Assembly (NCBI RefSeq): GCF_002214525.1
Contig: NZ_CP015104.1
Span: 744,001-808,000 of the forward strand
Length of the DNA: 64,000 nucleotides
Direction: 5' to 3'
Origin: Thermococcus sp. P6
GTDB taxonomy: Archaea > Methanobacteriota_B > Thermococci > Thermococcales > Thermococcaceae
In this document: positions 36,875 to 44,968 of the stretch, one piece after another
Layout: every line of letters starts with the position of its first letter
Numbering within the stretch: position 1 is the first letter of the stretch
Notes under the pieces: generated by a model
Seen by the model: the letters and a program-made list of their open reading frames with translations, nothing else
Database searches by the model: none
Told to the model about the DNA's origin: nothing
Program-made: the position numbers and the translations under genes

Positions 36875-36931
36875 GGCCTTAGGAGCTTTTATCCATGAAT
36901 TCTTCTTCCGAGTTGTTGACGGGGTCGAGAG

Positions 36932-37594
36932 TTAGATCCCCTCGATCTGAGGGATCACCTCCTCAGGGGTTCCGGTTAGCGCCACCCTCCCAGCGGCTAT
37001 GACCACCAGTCTATCTGCAAATTCAACCAGCGGTCGCCAGATGTGGGAGACCACGAGCATGTTGGTTCCCCTCTCCGCTTGCTCGCCTATGATCTTTGCC
37101 ACTTCGCAGATCCCCGAGAGGTCGAGGTTTGCCAGAGGCTCGTCCAGGAGCACCAGCCTTGGTTTCCCGAGGAACGCTTGGGCGAGACTGACCCTCTTGA
37201 GCATGCCTGCTGAGTACTCCCCCATCTTCCTGTCAAGGTATCCAGCAGCGGAGAAGAGCTCCGCCGCCCTCAGGATCTCGTCTTCATCCAGCCCCTTAAC
37301 CTCTGCAAGGTATCCAAGCCATTCCCTGGCCGTTCTGTGCTTTGGCAGGGCGGGAGGATCAAAGGAGAAGCCCATCCTTCTCCTCAGCCTATCGTTGCTC
37401 CACGGGTTTTCTCCAAACACTTTTATTTCTCCCTCGCTCGGCCGGTACAGGCCGGCGCAGAGGTTAAGGAAGGTGCTCTTTCCGCCACCATTGGGACCGA
37501 GAATGAGGGTTAGCCCATCGCCAATTTCAAGGTCCACCGAATTCAGGGCAACCAGCTTGCCGAACCGCTTTGTGAGTTTCCTTGCGGTTATCAT
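36932..37594 (-). CDS. ABC transporter ATP-binding protein (exporter operon)
   Basis: 220 residues. Walker A GPNGGGKST, a degenerate signature YSAGMLKRVSLAQAF in place of LSGGQ, Walker B RLVLLDEPLANLD, and the switch histidine in VVSHIWRPL. It belongs to the ABC-2 exporter-type ATPases (CcmA-like). It is the last gene of a six-gene minus-strand operon; its ATG overlaps the stop region of the preceding gene by 4 bp. With the permease at 38025-38798 it should form a transporter for a product of the upstream exported-protein genes. Confidence 0.88.
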   Translation of the reverse strand: MITARKLTKRFGKLVALNSVDLEIGDGLTLILGPNGGGKSTFLNLCAGLYRPSEGEIKVFGENPWSNDRLRRRMGFSFDPPALPKHRTAREWLGYLAEVKGLDEDEILRAAELFSAAGYLDRKMGEYSAGMLKRVSLAQAFLGKPRLVLLDEPLANLDLSGICEVAKIIGEQAERGTNMLVVSHIWRPLVEFADRLVVIAAGRVALTGTPEEVIPQIEGI

Positions 37595-38028
37595 CTCCTC
37601 CTCCCCTCCATCAGCAGGACGAAGGCCAGCAGGAGGGCGCTCAGTCCTCCCAGTCCGTACCTCAGGTTGAGAAGCTTCACGGAGGGATGCCTGTCGATGA
37701 CCCTTACAGCCAGCGTCACTGGCATCATCATCCGAACCGAGAAGTAATAAGGTCCGGAATGTCCCAGTAAAACCCTGCCTCTGAAGTTACCGCTAACGTT
37801 TTTCTCAAGAAGCGCTCTCCTAGCTTCGGGATCGAAGACCCTGACGGTGTATTCCGTCCCATCATTCCCGTTGGAGCTCAGTATGGCTATTCCGGTTGAT
37901 GGAACGACGAATCCCTGCCCCACAACGACAACCTTGGCAATCGGCTGTGACAGGGCGTTCTTCTCCACGGGGAAAACGAGGATGGTAAGGATGACCGTGG
38001 AAAGAAGTATTGCCTTCAGGAGTCTCAT
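37591..38028 (-). CDS. Small membrane protein of the ABC exporter operon
   Basis: About 145 residues with an N-terminal hydrophobic segment (LLKAILLSTVILTILVF), an outside domain of about 85 residues (VVVVGQGFVVPSTGIAI, TEYTVRVFDPEARRALL, SGPYYFSVRMMMPV) and a C-terminal helix (YGLGGLSALLLAFVLLM) ending in basic residues. The start ATG 38028 forms an ATGA overlap with the permease stop and has GGAGGGATGTC upstream. Not recognised; position suggests an accessory subunit of the transporter. Confidence 0.65.
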   Translation of the reverse strand: MRLLKAILLSTVILTILVFPVEKNALSQPIAKVVVVGQGFVVPSTGIAILSSNGNDGTEYTVRVFDPEARRALLEKNVSGNFRGRVLLGHSGPYYFSVRMMMPVTLAVRVIDRHPSVKLLNLRYGLGGLSALLLAFVLLMEGRRR

Positions 38029-38798
38029 GAGACATCCCTCCACTCGCTGAGCAGGAGAGCCGCTCCAAGCATCACCACTGGGAGCAGAAGCCCCATGTAA
38101 AAGGAGCCGTTGATGAAAGCCGCTATCCTATCGCCCGGGGAGAAGTGGGTTGTGTAGGCCTTGAAGAACGCGTCGTCAATTACCGCCGGTGGAAGGCTTC
38201 TAAGTTTCAGGACAAGGGGTAGGTAAAGGAGCGTGATGCTTCCCAGAAGGGCGGCGAATGTGTTCGGAAGGAGTATCGCCACCAGGGCTGACAGGGACAG
38301 CACGTAGAACACCATCATCGCCCAGTAGATGAGGTAACCCGCAAGGAAGCCCTCGTCGAGTAAAGCCCTCTTAATCAAACCCGGAACGTCCCCGTAAACG
38401 TAGATAAAGGCTAAGAAGGCCGACAGAGTCGCGGCGAGGAAGAGGAGTGTTATGGCCGAGAACCACTTGGAGAGGACCACCAAGTGGTTCCTAACGGGCA
38501 GGCTGTAAACACTTTTGGCAACCCCCGTGTCCCTGTCGTATCGGAGCATCAGGGCGACGAGAAGGGCTCCGGTGAGGGCGAATATGCTGTAGCCCTCGGT
38601 GCCCAGCCTCGGGAGGATCATGCCCAGGGTGTTGGTGGAACTGACCGCTACAACTTGGTCGGGCCCGGAGACCATGAATTCCACGGCGCTGGCTGTCAGG
38701 CGGGAGAAGAAGGTGATGCCGAGCATGATAAAGCCGAACATGAAGACGGCGATGTTGTAGGGATCCTCAAGCTCCCATTTTACATGGCTCCTCATCAT
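38025..38798 (-). CDS. ABC-2 type permease of the exporter operon
   Basis: 257 residues with six predicted membrane helices (IAVFMFGFIMLGITFF, YSIFALTGALLVALML, VVLSKWFSAITLLFLAATLSAF-type, and three more). The segment LRYDRDTGVAKSVYSLPVRN is the cytoplasmic loop typical of ABC-2 permeases. Genes on both sides overlap by 4 bp. No recognisable substrate-specific relatives. Confidence 0.75.
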   Translation of the reverse strand: MMRSHVKWELEDPYNIAVFMFGFIMLGITFFSRLTASAVEFMVSGPDQVVAVSSTNTLGMILPRLGTEGYSIFALTGALLVALMLRYDRDTGVAKSVYSLPVRNHLVVLSKWFSAITLLFLAATLSAFLAFIYVYGDVPGLIKRALLDEGFLAGYLIYWAMMVFYVLSLSALVAILLPNTFAALLGSITLLYLPLVLKLRSLPPAVIDDAFFKAYTTHFSPGDRIAAFINGSFYMGLLLPVVMLGAALLLSEWRDVS

Positions 38799-40363
38799 CT
38801 CACCTCCCGGCCCTCAGCATCAGATAAAACACACCCACGATTCCCCGCAAGGAGAGCCATCTTGATCCAGAGGGAACCGTTCTGAGAACCCCGGGTGGCG
38901 CTGCCGGGAGTGGCCGGGGAAGTTTGAGTATCAATGGGGATCCGGGTGTCCACGGAAGCATTGCTCCCGTTGGATACTATCTCGCCGGTATCGTTGGAGG
39001 GGTGTATGACCACGACCATCGCGGGCTCCTCCTCAAGCTCAATCTCTATTTTCCTGGATTCGTTAGGGGCCAGGATTACCTCCATGCTCCTATTGAGATA
39101 ACCCGGGGCTTTCAGGGTAATGTTGTATCGCCCGGGGCTGAGCGTGAGGTTTCTAACTTCTACTTCCTTGCCGTTCAGGAGCACCGTTGCGTTGTCCGGA
39201 TGGGTTACTATCTCGAGGGTCGCGCTTGCTGGGTGAAGCTTCAGGAGAAGGTTTGAGGCGTTACCCATGACTACAGATTCACAGGCCGAGAGGTTACCCT
39301 TTGATGCTATGACAGTGTAGTTCCCGGGGGGCAGAAAGAACGTTGCCGGGGTGGTGGAGAAAGCCCTAAGGACGCCGTTGGTAACCACAATCGAGGCGTT
39401 TTCCGGTCTGGAATCCACTTTAAGGGGTAAAACCTTCAGGGGCTTTCTCTCGATCCTCAGCGCGAGCTCCACTTTATCCATGTTCACGTTGATGCGGTAC
39501 GTCCCGTTTGGGGTAACCTTCACGAGGCTTTCGACGAGGTAGTGATCCCTTGCTACTCCAACCCAATGGGCATCGAGTCTGCGGATCAAGGGGACCCTTA
39601 TGGTTTTTCCCCCGAAAGCCACGGCAGTGGCGTTATGGACATCCCGTAGAATTGCTGGAACGTAGAGGCCCATCGGAGTGTAGAAGATGTATCTGTTGTG
39701 GCCCCCGTTGACGTAGAATGTTAGATTCCCGGGAACGGAATTTATTTCCAGCCGCGCCCACGGAACAACGTAGGTGGCGTTGCTAACGCTTTCCATATGC
39801 GTTGATATGGCGTTAACCCTAACGTACTCAATGCAGGGCTGCCCTTTTGAATCACCAAGATGCAAAAACGTCCCGTTTGGAATAAGGTACACATCCATCG
39901 GTCCCCTCTCCACAAGACCCATGGGGACCGGTTTGGGGATGTTTATATAAAGATCTCCGAAACCGCAGCCAGGTATTTCCTGAAGGGGGTTAAAGGGAGG
40001 GTTAAGCCTCTCCCTGCTGTAGTTGGCACTCTCGTTTAAGATGGCCCGTATCGAAACGATTCCATCCCCCGAAACGGCATCCTCAATGGCCCCGGGGTTC
40101 ACGTGAATGACGGTTTCAGATGTCATGGACACTTTCGCAACAACCGTGACGTTCCCCCCTATCCGCAGGGTGTAGTTCCCGGGGGGGAGGGCGAGACCGA
40201 CGGGGGTGATGTAGGAGCCCACCCCTCTTATGTCCGCCACGAGGCCGGCGGGTGCATCAACGAACAGGTAACCGGGTTTTTCATGACTTTCCCCGATCGG
40301 ATATGCTTGGGGAATGAACAATCCAACCAGCAGAAAAACTATGAAAAGCGCTTTCTTATTCAT
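38795..40363 (-). CDS. Exported PEGA-domain protein with an apparently frameshifted C-terminal membrane anchor
   Basis: 522 residues as read. A signal peptide (ALFIVFLLVGLFIPQAYP) is followed by a long beta-rich outside region with many N-x-S/T sequons and at least two PEGA-like repeats (VDAPAGLVADIRGVG near 35; VTHPDNATVLLNGKEV with LSPGRYNITLKAPGY at about 405-470), then a Ser/Thr/Asn-rich stalk. At 38841-38846 a one-base shift would change the odd end (GNRGCVLSDAEGREVR) into IVGVFYLMLRAGR, a normal hydrophobic anchor, with its stop at 38800-38802. PEGA domains occur in cell-surface proteins. Start ATG 40363 follows GGAGGTGG. Confidence 0.75.
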   Translation of the reverse strand: MNKKALFIVFLLVGLFIPQAYPIGESHEKPGYLFVDAPAGLVADIRGVGSYITPVGLALPPGNYTLRIGGNVTVVAKVSMTSETVIHVNPGAIEDAVSGDGIVSIRAILNESANYSRERLNPPFNPLQEIPGCGFGDLYINIPKPVPMGLVERGPMDVYLIPNGTFLHLGDSKGQPCIEYVRVNAISTHMESVSNATYVVPWARLEINSVPGNLTFYVNGGHNRYIFYTPMGLYVPAILRDVHNATAVAFGGKTIRVPLIRRLDAHWVGVARDHYLVESLVKVTPNGTYRINVNMDKVELALRIERKPLKVLPLKVDSRPENASIVVTNGVLRAFSTTPATFFLPPGNYTVIASKGNLSACESVVMGNASNLLLKLHPASATLEIVTHPDNATVLLNGKEVEVRNLTLSPGRYNITLKAPGYLNRSMEVILAPNESRKIEIELEEEPAMVVVIHPSNDTGEIVSNGSNASVDTRIPIDTQTSPATPGSATRGSQNGSLWIKMALLAGNRGCVLSDAEGREVR

Positions 40364-41384
40364 TTTTCCACCTCCATCTCTTCCAGAGGAAAGTCAGGAT
40401 AAGGATGGCAAGTGAGAGTGCGAAGAAGTATTTAACCGGCGTTGAGGGCGAGCGACCACACCCATACTCAGGAAGCTTTACGTTCGTGTCATAGAGGTTA
40501 AAACCCACAGCCCACCACTCCTTATCGGCCTTCCCCTCCTCGATGAGCTTATGTAACTTTCGGCTGTTTACCCTGTCGAGGGCGACTGCCCCTATCACAC
40601 CCAGACTTGTGATTTCGGCGCCGACATCATAAAACCCCGTCGTTATGAGGAGGCCGGTATCAAGCTCGTAGACGCGTCCCGCCATGAGTACGTGACCCTC
40701 TCCCGTGTTCAGGTCATGGATGAGGTACGCCCCCTCACTATCAACGAACAGATAGGGAGGGATAAAATCCCTGTAATACGTGTGGAGGATTTTATCCTCG
40801 TTCCAGGTGAATGAGACGTTGGTAACGACTATGTCATCCGAAAGCAATTCATACTTTTTCAGAAAAGCCGGCGTGAGGATATAATCACCTTTTTTTGGAG
40901 GATGAGCCGGGTCTATGAAGAATGCGGGGGCCCCTATGGGGGTGCCGTCACTTTCATAATACATCATATCGCTCAGATTGAGGCGGAGAACCTTTGAGAT
41001 AACAAGACGGGGAATGTTATTCAGAGAATCCGTGCTAACATTGTTCAGCTCAAGTGTAACCCGGATGAAAGCGGTTTCGTTGGTGAGATTAAGAACCTCA
41101 AAGGTGAGGTAAGAGTCTCCCCTAACGAAGAGGGATATCATGGAACGATTATCGATTTTGAGGGTGTCAGACTCGTAGGCTTTTCTGAGCGTCCCATAGG
41201 TGTCCTTCGGAAGGAGTCTCGGCCATATCATGAAGATGTTTACCTCGTCTTTTCTGGGATTATCAACCATCTTCATCGCGTATTTTACGTAAACCCCCTC
41301 CCTGAACCAGTCTGGAAGGGATGCCCCCACAGAACCTGTGAAGACGATGAGGAAGAGAATAAAAAAGGCAAAGGATCTTTTCAC
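40356..41384 (-). CDS. Membrane-anchored exported protein of the ABC operon
   Basis: 342 residues: signal peptide (FAFFILFLIVFTGSVGA), an outside domain of about 290 residues (YVKYAMKMVDNPRKDEV, SYLTFEVLNLTNETAFIRV, DYILTPAFLKKYELL, GEGHVLMAGRVYELDTGLL), and a C-terminal helix (YFFALSLAILILTFLW) followed by a basic tail. GTG start behind GGGGGG. The family is not recognised. Overlaps the PEGA gene by 8 bp. It could be a surface receptor, processing factor or immunity-type partner of the small secreted protein; all of these are guesses from position. Confidence 0.65.
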   Translation of the reverse strand: MKRSFAFFILFLIVFTGSVGASLPDWFREGVYVKYAMKMVDNPRKDEVNIFMIWPRLLPKDTYGTLRKAYESDTLKIDNRSMISLFVRGDSYLTFEVLNLTNETAFIRVTLELNNVSTDSLNNIPRLVISKVLRLNLSDMMYYESDGTPIGAPAFFIDPAHPPKKGDYILTPAFLKKYELLSDDIVVTNVSFTWNEDKILHTYYRDFIPPYLFVDSEGAYLIHDLNTGEGHVLMAGRVYELDTGLLITTGFYDVGAEITSLGVIGAVALDRVNSRKLHKLIEEGKADKEWWAVGFNLYDTNVKLPEYGCGRSPSTPVKYFFALSLAILILTFLWKRWRWKNE

Positions 41385-41403
41385 GTCTTTCCCCCCTTAG
41401 TTT

Positions 41404-41772
41404 TTATCCAAAGAGGTGAGGGATGTCAGCGAAAGCAGTGCCCTGGTCACCATTGTACCTTATGTACCTCACGTAGGCATACGATCGCTGAGAACGCTTT
41501 ACAACACCCCCATACCATTGCTTCATTCCCTTTGCAGTGTACACTCCGTGGACGGTGTCGGTTAGGACCTGCTGGAACCTGCCATCACAGACGAGGACCT
41601 GACCATGTATGCCAGCCCAGACCCATTCGTTGTCGCTCCACTCCCTGACGTCAGTGTTGTGGTCCCATGGGGTCCAACAGCTCCGGGCGGATGCACTATT
41701 GCCCCCTGCATACACAAGGCCGACCAGCAGTCCTCCAAGGAGGAGGGCCCCGAGCAATATCCCGCGCTTCAT
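41404..41772 (-). CDS. Small secreted aromatic-rich protein, first gene of the ABC operon
   Basis: 122 residues. A clean signal peptide (GILLGALLLGGLLVGLVYAG) precedes a mature part of about 95 residues. It has two cysteines (SCW and LVCDG), six tryptophans, many Tyr, His and Arg residues, and the end AFADIPHLFG. ATG 41772 is preceded by CAGGTGG; the frame is open further upstream through the promoter. It leads the operon of two more exported proteins and an ABC exporter. This layout resembles bacteriocin-type loci (small secreted protein, membrane partner, ABC exporter), but I recognise no family and no toxic activity can be inferred. Confidence 0.65.
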   Translation of the reverse strand: MKRGILLGALLLGGLLVGLVYAGGNSASARSCWTPWDHNTDVREWSDNEWVWAGIHGQVLVCDGRFQQVLTDTVHGVYTAKGMKQWYGGVVKRSQRSYAYVRYIRYNGDQGTAFADIPHLFG

Positions 41773-41999
41773 GATACCACCTGTATTTGTAATAGCGCAG
41801 ATATCTTTATATTCTTTACGCTTATTTTTAATGAGTTTTTTAGATCTGAAATTTATAAAATTATAATTTAAAGTCAATAATTCATATTGAAAATTCTACA
41901 AAGTATTTTGACACCTAATAAGGACAACACATTATTTTTCTATAACACATAAAAGTCAAGCGCAACTTTTTTAAATTCTCATTGTTTTACTATTAATGC
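41773..41999. promoter_or_regulatory. AT-rich divergent promoter region
   Basis: 227 bp, far more AT-rich than the rest of the window. On the minus strand, GAATATAAAGATAT (about 41795-41808) fits a TATA box for the secreted-protein operon. On the plus strand, ACTTTTTTAAATTC (41966-41979) lies about 27 bp before ATG 42000, making that mRNA leaderless. No RNA gene or repeat is evident. Confidence 0.55.
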
Positions 42000-43439
42000 A
42001 TGAAACACAATATTCCAGAGTTGTCCGTTTATAAATTAACAACGATTGTTATATCCTCAGCCTATTTTGTGGTGTTAACGTGGCTCTGCCTGGAACGTTA
42101 TGATTCGTTCGGGTACCGGAGTCTGGATCTGGGAATATTCACCCAGTCCCTTGCGAGCACCCTCAAAGGACGCTTCTTTTACAACACCGTCGAATATCAG
42201 TGGCACGGCGTTACCTCCCACTTTGGGGCCCACAACCAGCCGATTCTCTTCCTGCTCCTGCCCCTCTACGCTCTCTTTCCCTCCCCGAAGACTCTCCTCA
42301 CCGTTCAGTCTCTCGCACTGGCATCTTCGATATACCTTGCCTTTGAACTGGCGGAGAACGAGGTGGGTGAGGAGAGAGCCCTTGCACTTACCGTTCTCTA
42401 TGCGCTCAACTCATCCCTCCTCGGCATAGGGATCTTCGAGTTTCACCCGGTTTCACTGGCGGTACCCCTGCTCCTTCTGGGGGTTATAATGTGGCGCCGC
42501 GGCAGAAAGCTTGGCTTTTTGCTCATTTCCCTCCTCCTTCTCTCGGTAAAGGAGGACACCGCCCTCGGAGTTCTGAGCCTGGCGGCATACGAAATCCTGC
42601 GCTCTACCGGGACCATAAAAGAAAGGCTCGAGAAAAATAGAATGCTCATTGGGATAGCCCTCCTTTCCCTCGTCTGGCTTTTTCTGGGGATAAAACTCTT
42701 CATTCCCCACTTCAGAACAGGGGGCTACATATACGCAGGACTCTACGATGGTTTTAAACTGGATTCGAGGAAGCTTCTGTACTTCATGGTAGTGAACCTA
42801 ACCTTCGGCCTGCTCCCCCTTTTACGTCCAGAGAACACCGTCCTCCTGGCACTCCCATGGGCGGAGTCCCTGCTCTCCGTTAGAGGAACCCAGACGATGA
42901 TAGGTTTCCATTACGCCTACATGATAGTCCCCCTATCCTTTATCGCCTCCGTGGATACGGTTAAAGGCAGAGATCTAAAGGACGTACTCACCCCCCTTCT
43001 GATAGCGGGTATCCTGACGTCCATGGCGACTTATCCAATTACATCATCCCCCCTCCTCCAGAACAGGTATGTGGTCTATGCACACACCATCGATAGGCCT
43101 GACGAAAGGGACGCCACGATATGGAAGATTATAAACGTGCTTAAAAACTCGAACTGCTCCATTTACACCCAGCCCGAGTTCTATCCTCCACTGGCGGGTA
43201 GGCTCGATGTTTATCTGGGGTCTACCGATGCGGATGTACTGCTCTTTGATACGAAAACGTACAATGGCAGAAAGTTCAAAAGGCGATTTGGAAAAGCCAT
43301 AGCGAATTACATCCTCGCATACTCAAAAGAGGGCATTGAAGTTTATGTAAGAAAAGACTTAACGTTTTTAAAATGCTTCGAATCTGAAGAAAAAGAGATA
43401 CCGAAAAGAAAAGGCGCTTCAAATTGCTATCATGGTTGA
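42000..43439 (+). CDS. DUF2079 multi-pass membrane protein
   Basis: 479 residues with about 12 hydrophobic segments. The early segment SLDLGIFTQSLAST, YQWHGVTSHFGAHNQPILFLLLPLYAL and LGIFEFHPVSLAVPLLLLGV, with VKEDTALG later, is characteristic of DUF2079, a GT-C-like fold of uncharacterised membrane proteins that may transfer sugars from lipid carriers. The C-terminal outside domain holds a cysteine and basic residues. Divergent from the secreted-protein operon and lying in the AT-rich island, next to an IS relic. Confidence 0.8.
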   Translation: MKHNIPELSVYKLTTIVISSAYFVVLTWLCLERYDSFGYRSLDLGIFTQSLASTLKGRFFYNTVEYQWHGVTSHFGAHNQPILFLLLPLYALFPSPKTLLTVQSLALASSIYLAFELAENEVGEERALALTVLYALNSSLLGIGIFEFHPVSLAVPLLLLGVIMWRRGRKLGFLLISLLLLSVKEDTALGVLSLAAYEILRSTGTIKERLEKNRMLIGIALLSLVWLFLGIKLFIPHFRTGGYIYAGLYDGFKLDSRKLLYFMVVNLTFGLLPLLRPENTVLLALPWAESLLSVRGTQTMIGFHYAYMIVPLSFIASVDTVKGRDLKDVLTPLLIAGILTSMATYPITSSPLLQNRYVVYAHTIDRPDERDATIWKIINVLKNSNCSIYTQPEFYPPLAGRLDVYLGSTDADVLLFDTKTYNGRKFKRRFGKAIANYILAYSKEGIEVYVRKDLTFLKCFESEEKEIPKRKGASNCYHG

Positions 43440-43524
43440 TGTCATCTGTATCTCTGTCATTTTCCTTATCCTTTCCGTGATTAATTGATCCAGATCCTTC
43501 AGTGTTTCGGTCTCAACCTTTACT

Positions 43525-43921
43525 ACATACTGTTAGGATAAGCAGTAGGGCGTTAGGTTTAAGTTTCTAACATTACTTCAGAAAAAGAGGGAAAATGAAG
43601 ACTGAAACCATTATTTGCTGGGGGGTTTCAGCCCTAAAACCTTTTCGCGGAAACAAAATCCCAGTAGAAAAGAAAATCAGGGCAATAGAATTATACTTGC
43701 GAGACCTCAGTTACAGGCAAGCTGAAAGAATACCGGAAATCAGTCACACAACACTGAAAGGTTCAAAATTTAGCAGTCTAGGTTACTGTTACCAGAAGGT
43801 TCACAGGCTTGTTTTTCTATTTGCTTTCTGGTATAATTTTGTTAGCGCTCTCGAGTCGACCACATAGTAATGTTGCTGAATGGCTCCAAGAGGTAACACC
43901 CAAGTTATCCTAACAGTATGT
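43525..43921 (+). mobile_element. Internally deleted insertion sequence with intact terminal inverted repeats
   Basis: A 397-bp element bounded by perfect 17-bp inverted repeats: ACATACTGTTAGGATAA at 43525-43541 and its complement at 43905-43921. The inner sequences beyond the repeats also share GGGYGTTA. Inside is a transposase fragment starting at 43595. The flanking 8 bases (CCTTTACT and CAGGAAGA) are not duplicated. The transposase start looks like the IS6-type elements known in Pyrococcus and Thermococcus; a full element would be about twice as long. Confidence 0.75.
43595..43867 (+). pseudogene. Transposase remnant (IS6-like N-terminus)
   Basis: A 90-codon frame. The first 48 residues (SALKPFRGNKIPVEKKIRAI, LYLRDLSYRQAERIPEISHTT) match the helix-turn-helix start of archaeal IS6-type transposases. 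After about residue 50 the sequence (KVHRLVFLFAFWYNF) no longer follows the catalytic DDE core. That suggests a deletion joining the N-terminus to a C-terminal or out-of-frame segment. It cannot be active by itself. Confidence 0.75.
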
Positions 43922-43967
43922 CAGGAAGAAGGGCAAGGCATAAAAACCCTCTTCTCTACCCCCTTTC

Positions 43968-44258
43968 ATGCCCAGGCATTTCAAAAAAGGCGTTAAGAGG
44001 GAACACCACTTTCTCAACGGGCTTGAGAAGAAGCTTGAGGAGATAGCGGCCATTCCGGGGGTCAAAAAGGTCATCCCCGGGAGGATATACGCGAGCGACT
44101 CGAGGGGCTTTGAGATAAAGGTAACGCGGGAGACAAAGACCGGCCTAAAGCTCGTGGCCAAGAGCGACGGAAGCGTTCAGGAGGTATTTCTGGTCGTGGA
44201 CAGGAAGGACAGGAAGGAAGTGTGGCGGGAAATCGAGAGGAAAATGGGCACGGGTTAA
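43968..44258 (+). CDS. DUF2103 family protein
   Basis: 96 residues, basic: MPRHFKKGVKREHHFLNGLEKKLEEI, IPGVKKVIPGRIYAS, FEIKVTRETKTGLKLVAKSDGSVQEVFLV. This matches the small archaeal/bacterial DUF2103 family of predicted metal-binding or nucleic-acid-associated proteins. The TATA-like GCATAAAAACC (43938-43948) lies 25 bp before the ATG and no ribosome site is seen, so it is probably leaderless. Starts only 47 bp after the IS relic. Overlaps the convergent SPOUT gene by 4 bp. Confidence 0.75.
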   Translation: MPRHFKKGVKREHHFLNGLEKKLEEIAAIPGVKKVIPGRIYASDSRGFEIKVTRETKTGLKLVAKSDGSVQEVFLVVDRKDRKEVWREIERKMGTG

Positions 44259-44893
44259 ACTCCATCCCTTCCCCCGAAAAAATCGTCCAGATCCTCGTCG
44301 CTAACGTCCTCCTCTTCAAAACCGAGCTCCTTCCTTTGCAGGTCGATCAGCCCGGGAGTGAGTAGGAGCTTTCCGTCGAGCTTTGGGACGGCGTAGTGGA
44401 GCGTTATCTCGCTGAACTCGTCGAGTTTTATGGTCGGGTTCTCCTCGTATTCCAGCTCCTCCAGGCGCATTCCCTCGGCTATGAGTCTGGCAACTATCGC
44501 CGAGCCGTCTATGGAGAACTGCACGCTGCCTATGTGCCTCACCTTTGAAGTCTTCAGCCTGTCGGTTATGAACTTCTTCGTTCTTCCCGTGAACTCAAGG
44601 TCCCCGAGGATTCCCCCGACGACGATGATGCTGTCGTCCTCAATATCCTCCGGTTTCAGCTCCTCCTCCCCGAAGGGATCGAGGACTATGAGTTTGGACC
44701 TATCGAAGGGAAACTTCGTGACGCTCTCCGTGATAACGCTTCCGATCTTTGCCAGCCTCTCCCTCTCATGGGGCCTCACGTTGGTGAAGATGAGCCCGTT
44801 GCCCCACCATCTGGCCGCGTGCTCGTACTCCAGCAGAACCCACTCGCTCAGTTCCTCGAGATGCTCTATAACCAGATACGGCACCCTCACCAC
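44255..44893 (-). CDS. SFM1-like SPOUT methyltransferase (DUF431/COG2428)
   Basis: 212 residues. The start PYLVIEHLEELSEWVLLEYEH and the later LIVLDPFGEEELKPEDIEDD and VVGGILGDLEFTGRTKKF closely follow the pattern of yeast Sfm1, a SPOUT-fold enzyme that methylates ribosomal protein uS3. The archaeal substrate is unknown; RNA is also possible for a SPOUT protein. An acidic tail (EEEDVSDEDLDDFFGG) ends the protein. GTG 44893 lies about 27 bp from a minus-strand TATA (CTTTTAAGGTTCC); GTG 44884 is an alternative start. Confidence 0.75.
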   Translation of the reverse strand: MVRVPYLVIEHLEELSEWVLLEYEHAARWWGNGLIFTNVRPHERERLAKIGSVITESVTKFPFDRSKLIVLDPFGEEELKPEDIEDDSIIVVGGILGDLEFTGRTKKFITDRLKTSKVRHIGSVQFSIDGSAIVARLIAEGMRLEELEYEENPTIKLDEFSEITLHYAVPKLDGKLLLTPGLIDLQRKELGFEEEDVSDEDLDDFFGGRDGV

Positions 44894-44968
44894 CCGGCAC
44901 CATTTCAGGAGGAACCTTAAAAGTCTGCCGGAGGGGTAGGATTTTAAATGCCAAGGGGAACCCCCTTT

